NCBI RefSeq assembly: GCF_024713975.1
Contig: NC_091094.1
Span: 9,037,001 to 9,101,000, forward strand
Reading direction: 5' to 3'
DNA: 64,000 nt
Origin: Paralichthys olivaceus
Taxonomy: Eukaryota > Chordata > Actinopteri > Pleuronectiformes > Paralichthyidae
The notes below the pieces were generated by a model. The model was not told the DNA's origin. It did no database searches and saw only the letters and a list, made by a program, of their open reading frames with translations. Of this stretch, positions 1-28,100 are shown in pieces (position 1 is the stretch's first letter; each line of letters opens with the position of its first letter). The position numbers and the translations under genes are program-made.

Positions 1-15533
<15,533 letters not shown>

Positions 15534-17364
15534 AAGAGCAGCCCCCTCCTCCCCTACCATCCCCCCCTCGACCCTCCCCTCAGCCCCCTTCCTGTGTCAC
15601 CTGTGCTCCCTCATCGACGCTGCCTCATCATCACCATCACGACCGTTTCTTTCTCGATAGCTCCGCTCAGCTTCAGCACCTCTCTGCTCCATCCCCAGCA
15701 GACCGACGAGCAGCCTCACACGCTCCGCTACCAGACCTTTCATTTTACTCTCATAAGCTACTCTATCTGTTGTAGGCTCTGGACTAATTTAGATGCTTTC
15801 TAGATTTGTTCTTAGAGAGACTTTTTCTTTTCTTTGGTGATCTGTCTGAGTCGGAGTCACTCAGTGAAGAGGAGGAGGCGTGTGTGAGGTGTGAGCTGAG
15901 GTGTGAGCGCACATGCATGTATGTGTTTGTTTCAATCTGAAGATTCTTCTTATTTGTGTTGATTTTATACAAGTGAGACACAGAAGCAGCTCCTGCTCTG
16001 AAAGAACGAGAGCTGCGATGAGCTCTGTGCAGGTTTTTAGTTCCAGTGTGGTGATCGGACACTTTCAAGGCAAAAAGACGCTGCTGCCTACAGTCAGGAC
16101 CAGCGGCTGGAAGAAGAGGACGGAGAAGACAGTTGAGTATGAACTGTGAATTCACATCCATGTTCGGAGGAGAAGACTGAACCGGCACGTGGATCAAACC
16201 TGCAGATTTATCTCTAACTTGCTCAATTCCTTTGGCATGAAATCCTCACAACCGTGTGTGTGTTTCTACTCCACACGTTTTGTTCCCACCATCACTTGTC
16301 TTTCCAGCCATCCTCCTTTTCAACTCATCTCTTAGTGGCTGTTTTATCCCTGTCGCCACTGTTAGTGCCAAAAAAAAAAGATACAACAAGGCTAGCTTAG
16401 TCTGTAGAGATTGACACGTGATTAAACTGTGAATTGTGCGTTTCCTCGCAGGAGGCTGGTGCGATAGTGGAGTGAGGGGGAGGAGAGTACAACCCCCTCA
16501 ACGCCACTAATCCACCCACCCTGAGGAGATCATCATCGCCAGCACCCCCTCGACCCTCGTGTGGATCACTGTAAATAATGTAAAAGCTCTGGCGCGTTGT
16601 TCAGTATGAGTGTAGTATTTTTGTGACATACTAAAAAAGCTTCTAGTGGAGAGGAAACATTCCGTCACTCAGAGGGACGGCTCGGAAACTTTACTTCTTT
16701 ATTTATTGGATTTATTTATTTATTGGATGGCTTAGGCTCCCGTCATAATCGTCACCGTAACCACGACGAGCACCTGCACCTGCACCGTGCGAAAAAAACG
16801 AGTGAACTTGTGACGAGATCACCGCTTAAAAAAGATCACCGATAAATGTTATTTTTTCATCTTATAGAGCAAATATATGTATTTATGTTTATAGATAGAA
16901 GTTACACATATATATCGACGAGTTGAGGTCGTTGTATATCATTTCTGATTGTCACTCAAAGATCTATCGCTCTTCTGCCAAATTTTAGACAAACGTGCCA
17001 TATCAAAGTATTTTTCAAAGAGACATAGTGATTCTATTGGATAAATCAGAGGGAACAAGGTGTGCAAAATAAAAAAAAAGAGGAAGAGAAAACAGAGGTG
17101 TTTTAATGAAACTAGTGTGGTGACGACACTGTAGTTAGAAAGTCGCCCTATAGATGAGAGAGGAAGTTCAGACGTCTGTAAACAACACGATGACTCACAT
17201 CAGCTCGTACAGAGGTGAACATCTGTCCACTGGTTGTTTGTAGGGTGTGGTCTAAACGAATAGAGGCTTCTGTAGCTGGGAAACTCGCTCTGTCCACGAG
17301 ACTGAACTCTATGCAGTAGACTCTCCAGTGATTTTATATCCTCTAGATTGGCTGAGATTAGAGC

Positions 17365-17388
17365 CACACACACACACACACACACACA
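17365..17388 (+). repeat. CA microsatellite
   Basis: Twelve uninterrupted CA units in the slc12a5 3' region. Confidence 0.9.
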
Positions 17389-19115
17389 CGTCCCTGACTG
17401 AATGACTGGTGAGAAAAATCATATTTAGGTTTAATAAAAAAATAAAGTGCATCTTGAAGGAATGTGCAATAGTCGAATAAATCCGGACTCATGTGATCAT
17501 GTTATTTATTTTTTTACACATATATTTTGTATATGTAGATTTGGTGTTCAATCCAGAACCATCTCACTCTGACCAAGGACAGCTGTCACTTTACTTTCAA
17601 TATCTTTTTGTTTCTTTTCTTAAAGAAACTGTTTTTGGTCATTTGCACTTGTAGTAGAAATATAAATATAAACAAATACATAAATATATATATATCTATA
17701 CATATATATATATAGTATATACGATATAGGAAAGCAAAACAAATTAGTTTGTAGAACTATTTAAAAAACAGTATTAAATGTTTTTAGTGTTGCTTGAATG
17801 TCGGACCGTATGTTGTGAATGCTGCTAGTATTAATAGATTTATTTGTACTGTAAATAACTAAAGCGACTATAAAGAGAAAAGGGTATAGACATACATATC
17901 AGCGGTGGTGGTCGTCTACAGGACAAGGACCTGGAAACATTCGGCTCGTGATCTCTGGACAGGGTTCTCTTTTTGTTTTATTAGAAATCTACACAGAAAA
18001 CCTTGATGCAATATTATAGTAATATTACAGCTGAGGGCAAACTCTTCACCCTTTTATCCTCTTTTTCAAAAAGAAATGCTCTCGGGATGATTCTCACCTT
18101 TAATCCCATCACTGAAGTGAATTTTAAGGAAACAGATTTTTCATTTACTCAAAGAAAATGCCAAAATATGTTTGAATATGAATATTCCTGGTTTATCTGC
18201 TCAACGTTAGTGTTTGGAAATGTTTTTAACCTTTGACCCCTGTGACAGTGAACAAGCAGCCACCCCCAGTTTTCTAAGATTCCAGGCTGCTGAGTCATGA
18301 AGATTTTATTTATCGAGCTCGTCGGCTTAACTCTCGACAAAAAAAAGGGTTGTTCAACGCTCACGTGACGTTTTTTGAAGAACATGGCTGTTTTGGGATC
18401 GTCTCCACAACATTGCCTGCATCAACTGAGCCTTTTAAATTTATTCAAAAAGAAAATATATCTGATGTTTATGGGAGACGTTTATGGGAAATGAGTTTAT
18501 TTATTGAATTCTAAATGTTTTATAATTGCTGTTTGCATGGTACTATGTGGCAGTATTTGTTTTAGTGGTTTCTATAGTGATGACTTTGCTGTTCAAGGTG
18601 CGGAGCGGAGAAGGAGGTCAGACGTTCTCACGGAGTCACGCATTTTGAGAACTCGGAAATAGTTTGGCTTGACCTTGAAAAACAAGTCTTTTGCAAAAAA
18701 TAAGAAAAAGTATGAGTTCACTATATTGTTCCTTGTTATATTTCAATCTTGCTCAAGTAGTCTTATGTAACGTAATAAGAGATTATGAGTTTGCGAATGA
18801 ATGGGCCTGGAGGACGGTAATTTCACCCGTGTAAATATATATCACTTAAGTCAGAGACACTGTAACCGACTAGTGTTGTCTTTTGTTGTACACTGTTCTA
18901 TCACTGTGGACAAAGTCTTAGAGTTTTGTAAGATGATTATGTGCAATATTGTTCTCTCATCACAAGCTTTTCATTCAGCTTTTGGTTTTTACAAACAACT
19001 GGAGGTGTCAGCAGTGGCTTCTCTCATCAGAATGTTTGTCACCGGGTCTCACGGACCTTAAAGATCTCAAGTGTTCATCCCAAACGTGGCTGAGACAGCG
19101 AAGCACTTTAACACT

Positions 19116-19191
19116 GGGGGGGGGGGGGGCACTCTTTGACAGGATGGGTCTGCAGAAACGTGGAGGGGGGGGGGGGGGGGGGGGGGGGGGG
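19116..19191 (+). repeat. Poly-G tracts (14 and 27 G)
   Basis: Runs of 14 G (19116-19129) and 27 G (19165-19191) lie 35 bases apart in the presumed slc12a5 3' UTR. Such runs can form G-quadruplexes. Their exact length is unreliable in most sequencing data. Confidence 0.8.
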
Positions 19192-20688
19192 TTTGAACAA
19201 ACTCTGCCCCACAGCACACGAGTGTATTACAGCCAGCTCAGCCATAAAATCTTATATCCCATGATCCACTGCAGTTCTGAACCGCAGCAACCCAGAGACC
19301 TACCTGCTGATTTCGTTCACATCTTATCATTTGAGCATTTTACTTTACATCCCAGCATGCATCACTCTGTCCTTTCTCTTGCCAAACTTCTTTAAAAAGA
19401 ATAATCGTTAAAAAGTTTTAGTGCTTGTCACTCAATCTATGAGGTGAGCCTTCCCCACGATCCCTCCCCCCCACACCCCCACACCCCCATCTGCAGCCAA
19501 AATCCACCCTTGGCCTCCCCCACCCCAGCCACTAGATCCACCCCCCTCCCCTCCACCCCCCCCAGCTCTGTATTTTAAATGTGATTGCAGTATAATTCTG
19601 AAAAATGATCAAAGAATATAAAACTTGCGCTTCCAATTCTGGCACCGGCTCTGCTTGGACGTCACCACATAGCCCCCCCACCCCCCACTCAGAAACCAGC
19701 ACGTCCCCACACCCCTCCCCTCCCCCCCCTCCCAGACTGATCCACAGACACAGATCAGATCCTTCGCCTGCACAAACTGTAGCATGAGACAAAGCTGCCG
19801 GTGATCATTACTCAGTCTCCATCCTTAAATGGATATTAAGGGCTCTGAAACACATCTATTACCGGGTTGAGGAGGATTTCCTTAAAGACGCCAACAGAGG
19901 AAGAAAAAAATAAAGACAAATCCCAGATTACTGCAGAGAGGTCACACAGTCTGAGGCTGAGATAAGATCGTTCCCTCCAGCGTCGGACAGATGTGCCTGA
20001 TGCTGGGGGGGGTAATACACAACAGCTGCATTTACATTTCACACAGTCGAGCTCTCTGGGAGTCAGAAAAGATTGAAAAAAAAAAAAACTCAGGTGGCTA
20101 TCACTGGAGTGCAAGCAGAGCCCCGGTCCAGTTATGTTGTGTATCTCAGTGCATGCATGCAATTACCCTGAACAAGGTGTATTGAAAATATATTGGGTGT
20201 TTGTGGTATAAAAGTATTTTGTTTATATTAGTTACAAACATTTCTTTCTAGTATTTTTTTTTTCTCTTTCCTTAGGACTGGCCAATCATTGTATCCAAGA
20301 TGAATATTATTATTATCATTATTATTATAGTACCAGATTCTATTTTTATGGTAGATTTGTTGAGGTGTCAAACGTTATATTCAGATGAACTGATTACCAA
20401 AGTATATTTCAGTTTAGTGTGACAATAATGTGCTCCAGTGAATTAGACATGAGATCAGTAAATACTGTTCACCTCCTCAAGTTTGTAGCAATTACCACTT
20501 ACTACATGGAAATATTTTATTCTAAAGGATAAAACTATCGGGTAGTGCCAAAGTATTTGAAGATATGCCTGCTAATGTTCAATTTGTTCTAATATTTAAC
20601 CTTTTTAATCACCAGCTGTGGTTCTATAACTGTATTAAATATAAAACAATCACCAAAATAGGTTTTTAATTTAAGGATCAGGCAGCTT

Positions 20689-21052
20689 TTAAAGGAAAAG
20701 TTCAACATTGGGGTGAAAAATTGCTGATTGGCTTTTTTGCCAATGGTTGGTACACAAACTGAAACAGTTCAGCTCAGCACTATCGCAAAATCCACCAATC
20801 AGCATCTCTAAAAAATCACTTTATTACATCTAGTTTGTTCAATTTGGAAATGACACAAAGCTGTTTAGTGGACAATTATCTTACCTGGTAACGGTTGCCA
20901 GGCAACCAGTGGAGGCCAGGAATAGTCAGTTACATAAAATCTCACCAAACAGCAATTTGTCCTTTTTACATTCAGGTTTTTGTGACGCTTTAATTATTAA
21001 AAACATTTAGAGGTAACAAGCTTCATATTTGACAAAATGTCTTTTCCTTTAA
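20689..21052. mobile_element. TTAA-flanked miniature element, family B
   Basis: TTAA at both ends (20689-20692, 21049-21052) with inverted termini: AAAGGAAAAGTTCAACATT on the left, and AAAATGTCTTTTCCTTT, its imperfect reverse complement, on the right. Length 364 bp, no coding frame. It lies in the presumed slc12a5 3' UTR, so it may be part of the mature mRNA. Confidence 0.7.
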
Positions 21053-21503
21053 AAGTGTCTAACCTTTTGAAAATCCTGTATTTCATTTAAAAACCAGTTC
21101 TTCCCCCCAGAGGAACCTCGTCACTGTCCAGATATGTATTTAATTCACTGGAGTCGTGGGAAACATTTTGTATGGATGCTTTAAAAATGCAGTGGCTGTA
21201 GATATAGATGATATACACAGAAAGAAAACACCTGTATCAAACTTCACTAATATGAATTTTCTTTTTCCTCCATTTTGAACAATTCATTAATTCTTACTTG
21301 ATACTGTACCTAGTCTTATGGTAACGCTGTAGTGTGTTCTTTTCAGTTCTGTGGGAGTGTGTATGTGTGTACATGTGCACTTGTAACTGCTGGGGGCAGG
21401 GGTGGTTGTGGGTGAGGGAGGGACGGGGCTACTTGTAAATAAATCAAGTACAGTTAGTGTGGAGGTGTTTATTTTTTGTGTCAGTGTAAGTTAAATATTC
21501 TAA

Positions 21504-21509
21504 AATAAA
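21504..21509 (+). terminator. slc12a5: slc12a5 distal poly(A) signal (AATAAA)
   Basis: AATAAA lies in an A-rich run, and a second AATAAA lies at 21654-21659 followed by a GT-rich stretch. Either could be the distal end of slc12a5 transcripts. It is assigned to the plus strand because ncoa5 converges from the right. Confidence 0.45.
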
Positions 21510-21708
21510 AAAAACTAATGTATTATTCTCTATTGTGTTTCATGGTACATTGAAAAGAGGAAAAAGTAGTTTTATCTTACATTTCAAATGCTTATATCTC
21601 TATGGCTTCTGGCGATACCCGTTCCATTTTATAGATTTGTCAGCACAAAATGCAATAAACCAATACCATTTTATTACAGCGACTGTGTCTCGAGTTTTTA
21701 ATCACGTC

Positions 21709-21714
21709 TTTATT
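21709..21714 (-). terminator. ncoa5: ncoa5 poly(A) signal
   Basis: TTTATT on the plus strand is AATAAA on the minus strand, about 395 bases beyond the ncoa5 stop codon. It is the first canonical signal found downstream of the stop in a suitable place, so cleavage is expected near 21685-21700. Confidence 0.5.
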
Positions 21715-22108
21715 GACAATGAAAACTTGTTACAAATTAAAAGACTCTGCAAAACTATAAAACACACAACAGGTCATGGCTGGAAAACACAAAAGTGTCC
21801 ATCAGGGGCCAAAATGTACTTTACACATGCAACATATCTTCATTATTTAAACCACACGTAACAAGAATCAATTGTCTTCTGGTTAATAATTATAGTTGAA
21901 AACAAAAATTGAAGTGAGAACACTGCCTAGAATAAAGATTCAATAATAATTAAGAAAAACAAAATTAAAAAGCAGTTTACAAAAACATTCCAACAGTCTA
22001 CCTATACACAGCTGGTAAATTCACTTCAGAGAATCGATGTGGTGTCTACGCGTACAAGAGGAAAAGTGGGCGTCACGTTAGGAGATGGAATTCATTTGCT
22101 GCAGCCTG

Positions 22109-25100
22109 TCAGTAGTGTCGGGGATACATGGACATAGACGGATGGGACGGGGCCTGGCCCATGCTCTGTGCCGGTCTGACCGGTGGCTGCTGAGAGACCC
22201 CGCCGCCCACCAGGTGGTTAAGAGACGGCCCGCTCTGGATGAGCGTGTCCAGAGCTTTCTGGACACTCGGGTTGTCAAAATTGATACCTGAAGTAGAGCC
22301 AGGGGGTCTTTGACCGATTGGTGCGACTGGCATCCGGCCCTGCGGGGCGCCGTAACCCTGGGATACAGCTGCAGGAGGAGCGGACATGGCTGGGCGGGGT
22401 AGGCTCTGGGAAGGGGGCAGGCCCAGGGAGCCATAGGCCTGTGACTGGGAGGCAGAGGGAAGGCCCCCAGCACTGACCGCTGAGCCAGTGCCGCTGGTGA
22501 ACAGGCTGAGGATCTTGGCCTGCAGCTCTTGCTGATGGCTGGAGTTAGCCGGGGCGCTCGGAGCAGCAGATAAACCGAGGTGACTCGTCTGTTGGGGTGC
22601 GAGAGCAGAATGGGAGGAAGAAGGCAGTCCTGCAGCCGAGGGCGGGACATCTGCTGGAGCTGCAACGTGGACTGGAGCTGCAGGGAGAAAGATTCAGTTT
22701 GAATTAGCTGCTCTGCAAACAACAGTTCTGCATCAACAAACAAAACCAATTGTTTTTCAGTGGACAGGCCACATGCAATTCACATTCATTCCATCAAACA
22801 AAAACATAAATAATTTCACAAACAGTGAAAAGGACTCTTTTTGGCAGATTATCGGTAAATTAGACTTAAATCAAACTAAGTGGATCTCTTTTAAATTTCC
22901 TCTTTGTCACTATTGTTTTTATTCAGCTCAGTAGAGAAACTGTTTCTGTGGAAATGTTGGGAATTTTGAATAAGAAAGACTCAATTTAGAAAATTCTCAC
23001 TTTAAACACAAATTAAGAATATGTGTCAGAAAGTAATTGCATTTCTTTACGTCCACTGTCAATTTACACTTCAGGAATCTCTTCATGGCCAAACCATCCG
23101 AAGAGTGTTTTAAGACCAAAACGTTTTAATAAGTCACTTCCTCAATTAAGAAGTTCTTACCTGAAAGAGGGTCTGTAGAACTTCGCACCAGACGGACTCG
23201 TTTATCCTTCAGGTACGCGATGAGACTGTCCAGTTCCTCGGGGGTTACAAATCTACCCAGAAACCACAGAGAAAAACGTTTATTACTGCAAGAATATATA
23301 TTTAGGGTTTTTAAATTATCTGAGAAGCTGCAGGAATGAATAAAAAGATATCACAAAAATGTACATGTTTAATTCCCCATAGCTCCAGTTTCTTTAAATG
23401 TTTCATTATGAAAAACACAAAAGGATGAAGCTGATACCTGTTTTCAGACAGCAATGTGATGGCAGTGAGCACAGAGACGGGGTGGCTCTCTCTGTCGGGC
23501 TCCCTGAGTAATACATCGTCGGCCATCTTGGCGGCCTTCCTGGCAATCTCCTCGCGCTCTTTTTCACGGTTTTCAACTTTGTAAGAATCGTAGTTGTGGG
23601 CAACGAGCATCATGGCGTCCTGCATTGGCATGTTTCGATGTTCTGCGGTGACAAAGAGAGAAAAATGTGTTAAACAACAGAAGCTGGTGCAGATTTTAAA
23701 CCAACCAACAGGTTCATATTGTGGTTTTGTCTTGTTACCCTGCGGCGTGCCGAACAAGATATTGACGGTGCAGGACCGGTGCACTTGGTGCTGCTGGGTG
23801 ATGATGATGGCAAAGGGAGTGCGGGCTCGGCCAACGTCCTCCAGAGCCTGGGTCAGAGAGACCTCTGTGTTGAGGAAGATTAGGTCCACCACCATTCCCA
23901 AATCGCGGACCTTCCGCCCGACCGTTTCAGCATACTCCCTACAGTTATTTTCAAAGCAGAGGTACACACAAGCAGACGCACACACAAACACAAACAAACA
24001 CACACACAGGAGCCATATGAAATGAAAACATGCCATGTCCTGATAGAATATGTACAGAGACCTTTCTGGTCCAGTATCACCAGGCTCTCAATCAAGTCCA
24101 GAGAGTGAACATACTTCTGTGCCTTGTTGACGACAATCACCGAGCAGTCCACGGGACGGTCCGTGTCATAGCGCCGCTGGAGTTCTTCATAATACTGTCG
24201 ATACAACTCATTACGCCGACGCTCCTCCGGTCGAGCACGATCCTCTGCTGTAGAAGAGGCAGAGGGGAATGGAAAGTTCAATGTCTGCATAGTTTCATGT
24301 ACAGCAACATTGAAAACAATCAAAACACACATTTCAATCATAGATTACTTCATATCAGAACTGCTCAGATCTGTGAAACGTTTCAAATCATCACTAAAGA
24401 CCAACTTCTCACCGGCTTTCAGCTCCGGTTGAGTCCTTAATGTCATTCCCCATAATATTTATGATAACTAACGTTTTATTGCTTTTATCATTTTGTATTT
24501 ATTCAGATTTTATATATATCTATTAAAAACGGTTTATTTGTATATTATATTATATTACTTGACGTATTAAACTTTCACTTCCAATGATTAGCCATTGTTA
24601 CACAAGCTCAAACACAAAAAGCATTTGGTTGTCATAGACCTTCACTTCTAAAAATGTAGGTCTAGTCACCACTGAGCTAATAATCAAAGCAGTTGAAAAT
24701 AAACCCATTTGGTTTTGTGCCATGTCTTCGCTGTGTATTTGTTATCATTTAATTACAACTGTAAACTTACCCTCTGGCTCACGACGTCCATTCCAGGGGT
24801 CTCTGTAAGGGTCCCTGTAGGTCTCATCCTTCCTGCGGTAATACTCTTCTGCACCGCTGCCACTGCGGTAGAATCTGTCCAAGTCTTCTCTGCTGTGTGG
24901 ACACATTTCAAGTTAAGACTAAAAATGTAAACGCTTAACTATGGATTTTCAACTGATGGGCAGAATGAGTCACCTGAATGCAGGATCCCTCGGGTCGGCT
25001 CTTGGGTCCCCTCTCAGATCAGCTCTGGGGTCCCCTCTTGGGTCGGCTCTGGGGTCCCCTCTGGGGTCTCCTCTCGGGTCGGCTCTGGGATCTCCTCTCG

Positions 25101-28100
25101 GGTCGGCTCTGGGGTCTCCTCTCGGATCAGCTCTGGGGTCTCCTCTCGGGTCGGCTCTGGGGTCGCCCCTTGGGTCAGCTCTCAGGTCACCTCTCGGGTC
25201 CTTGTCTCTGCCCTCTGAGCTACGGTAGCGGTAGTCATGGTCACGAGAGTGGCCAGCCGGCCTCGCCTCTCGAGCCGAATCCCTCCCATCCCGGCTATCA
25301 CGGTGCTCACGTCCATCACGTCCGTCGCGCCCATAAACAGGTGACCGGGACCGAGGCCGAGGCTCTTTGCTGTCCCCGTAACTGCTGTATGGGGCCCTGA
25401 GAGAAATGTTATCAATTAGAGCAAGAACACTTGGAGATTAGGCAGCCTATAAAATACTGAAGGGTTATAAGAGTGTCTATCCTCAGCTGGTGAGGACAGG
25501 AATACAGCGGGTACTGTCAATTTCTCCAATATGAACATATTTATTCACACAACAGAAGCAGCTCAAGAGAAAGCCACTATCGTTTTCGCACAGGGAATTA
25601 GCGCAAATTCAATCCAGGAGGCGACTCTGGCGGGTGTCCTTTCAAAGTTTTTTTTTAATTTCCAGTGATCCTTGAACACAACAATATCGACTTGACGACC
25701 ATTTGTGCTTCACCGACCATAAACCCAGCTCTTGAAAATACAGAAGTGTCGTGGTTGTTAAGCCTTTATAAAAAAGGCTGTTTGTGCCATTTAGACGTGT
25801 TTTCTTATGATGATTCGGTTTGTTTGAGCAAGAGACGTTTCCATTCCAAAGACCGTTCACCCATTTCCAAGAACGTCTGCTTCACGTCTTCACCCAAGAA
25901 ATTACTGCAACTACAACAAATATAAACTAGTAACTTCCGTGTCTAGTCTTCATGAAAACATGAATTGACCAGGGTATCCATGTAGAAGTGAACTCAAGAA
26001 CTTGCTGTATTTTTCAAATCCTCATTAACGCTTCGCTTTCTATCTGGGACCCTGAAAACGTTTCTCACTGCTGTTAAAGCAGCTTGTGAGACAAAGGTTT
26101 TATTTTTAGGCCAATGCACATTTCCTTTAACATAAAGAAACGATTGTGGATCACTATGCATGGCTGAAAATTATAAAATGCAAATGATCATACTTAAATA
26201 ACCATCATACATGTTTGCACTGGTACGTGCTCGTTCCCAACCATACCCGCGAACTTGCCCTGGGCGAGTGTTTAAGCGGCACCACACACACAGAAGTATC
26301 AAAGTTCAAAACGGGTATCGCCGATTTTTGACCCTTAGTTGCGCAATGGAGAAATGTCCTTTAAATATGGGTCCCCGTTCTGTAGGTACGTTGGTGCAGG
26401 CGATGTTCCTGTTGGTGGTTTTATCTTATTCCATTCATCAACAGTCGCTTGTGATAGCATGTCAAGAAACGTAGCAGGTGGCTGCTGCTAACTAGCCGAC
26501 AGCAGGGTCGATTTACAGTGGCGATTTGAGACCGATAGTGTTGTGTAGCTCTGCTCTTCCACTGTTGGAGGAAGGAAAATGATTCAACCGTGATTATTAG
26601 ACGTCGAGCAAAACACAATGTATTTTGATGAGAAACTGCAAATGTGAACAAAAAGCTCCACAAATGTTTTTTGTAGCCCGTGTTTTCAACGCACGAAGTC
26701 CCGCACACGAGAATTAAAAAGCCATGTGGAAAAAAATCTTTGAAACAAAGTCACTTTAAATTACATTCACGTCTCTTTACTTTATTTCAACACATCCGTA
26801 AGTTTTAATTTATAGTGAAATATTGTTTGTCCCATGAACCATCACAAACTTATCTAATTGTTCGTTAAGTTCCACCAAGCGGACTCCACAACTGGTGGAA
26901 TTGACAGTTGAGGAAAATTCTTAATACGCTTTTGTTTTTTACCGAAACCTCAGAGGCAATGGTAGTTCTTCACACCCATTTCGCGTTACTTTACCTTCGA
27001 GGAGGGCTCTGCTGGATTTGAGGTTTAGCTTGCCGTCGCTCCACTGCCATATTTACATCTGAAAATAAATCAATCCAAACGTTGAACATAACAGTGACAT
27101 TTAATCAGCAGCTCATGTGTTCACGCAAAATGGAGAAGTCGCCACAATAATTCCACGATCCAAATGAAATGGGTCCAACATCCAAGTTTGAAAATCCAAA
27201 CAGGACAAGATGTCAAAATGCAGCAAATCGATTTGCCAAATTGATTTGAATTGAGTAAAAGGTGAAGAAAGCAAGGAATTCTCTGCTCCTCTTCAAAACT
27301 GACAAGAAACGATAGCAAGGTTTGAACATGTTAATTAGATTTTGAACTTGAAATTCATCCTTCAGAAACTCCCACAACCACAAGAGTCCCACTTTAAGTG
27401 ACACATTTAGAGCTATGGTGGACGAAATTCCGAGACTGTGTTGCAAACAAGAGATTTTAGAGATTCAGGCTTTGCCAGAATTTAATGGTGCACTTATTTA
27501 TTTGCTTTTTCAGCCCAGAATGTAACATATCTACAAAAAGACAGATTTACAGTGAAAGAATAATGATTAAATCAAATCTTCAGAGTATTTAAGACTAAAT
27601 GCATGTGGACAGCTATCATACACAACATTAATTTACTGAAAACTACTAGTAAACCATTTATCCTTAAAACATCAAATTTGCTGTTTTTACTGGCATTGTT
27701 AAAATCAAATCCACAAAAATATTATCAACAGGATCAGCACTTTATCTGTTACGGCCAAGGTGTATCACAAAGAAAATCTGATCTTTAATAAGCATGGTTT
27801 TGTTGCTCAAGGTACACCATTAAAAGCTTAACCCATTCAGCAAGACAATCACCCCGTACAGTTGAGGCTTACCTATTTTATAACCTTTATATATTCGACC
27901 CTTTTGGGCCGCCTTTGCAGCTTCCGCTTCCTCAACGCGTTCAAATTGTACAAATCCAAACCCACGAAACATGGACACGCCTGGAAGAGGAACATTTTAA
28001 AATGGTACAGACTTAGGATCGGTTTGGAGAACAGTTTGGATACCTAACCTAAGTTATCCATAGGAATCATAACTTTTACATGCTTATATTTCATGAAAAC

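Larger units (their letters stand above)
15534..21525 (+). other. slc12a5: slc12a5 3' UTR and downstream region
   Basis: No coding exon follows the stop at 15531-15533. The region holds several AATAAA-type sites (near 17430-17450, 21435 and 21504) followed by convergent ncoa5 at about 21.7 kb, so it is best read as a long 3' UTR with alternative ends. It contains a CA microsatellite (17365-17388), AT-rich runs, C-rich and G-rich tracts (19116-19191, 19460-19730) and one TTAA-flanked element (20689-21052). The full 6 kb length is inferred; an earlier poly(A) site near 17.45 kb is equally possible. Confidence 0.5.

Noticed and set aside
18949..19395. 148-codon frame through the poly-G tracts
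   Set aside because: Its openness comes from the poly-G run coding for Gly; there is no conserved protein.
22078..22749. 223-codon open frame on the minus strand over the last ncoa5 exon
   Set aside because: It is in the wrong frame. The frame ending at 22109 carries the conserved NCOA5 C-terminus INFDNPSVQKALDTLIQSG.
24941..25228. Plus-strand frames of GSALGSPL repeats opposite the ncoa5 repeat exon
   Set aside because: Shadow of the minus-strand 24-bp tandem repeat that codes for ADPRGDPR; a repeat of this unit length leaves all frames open.
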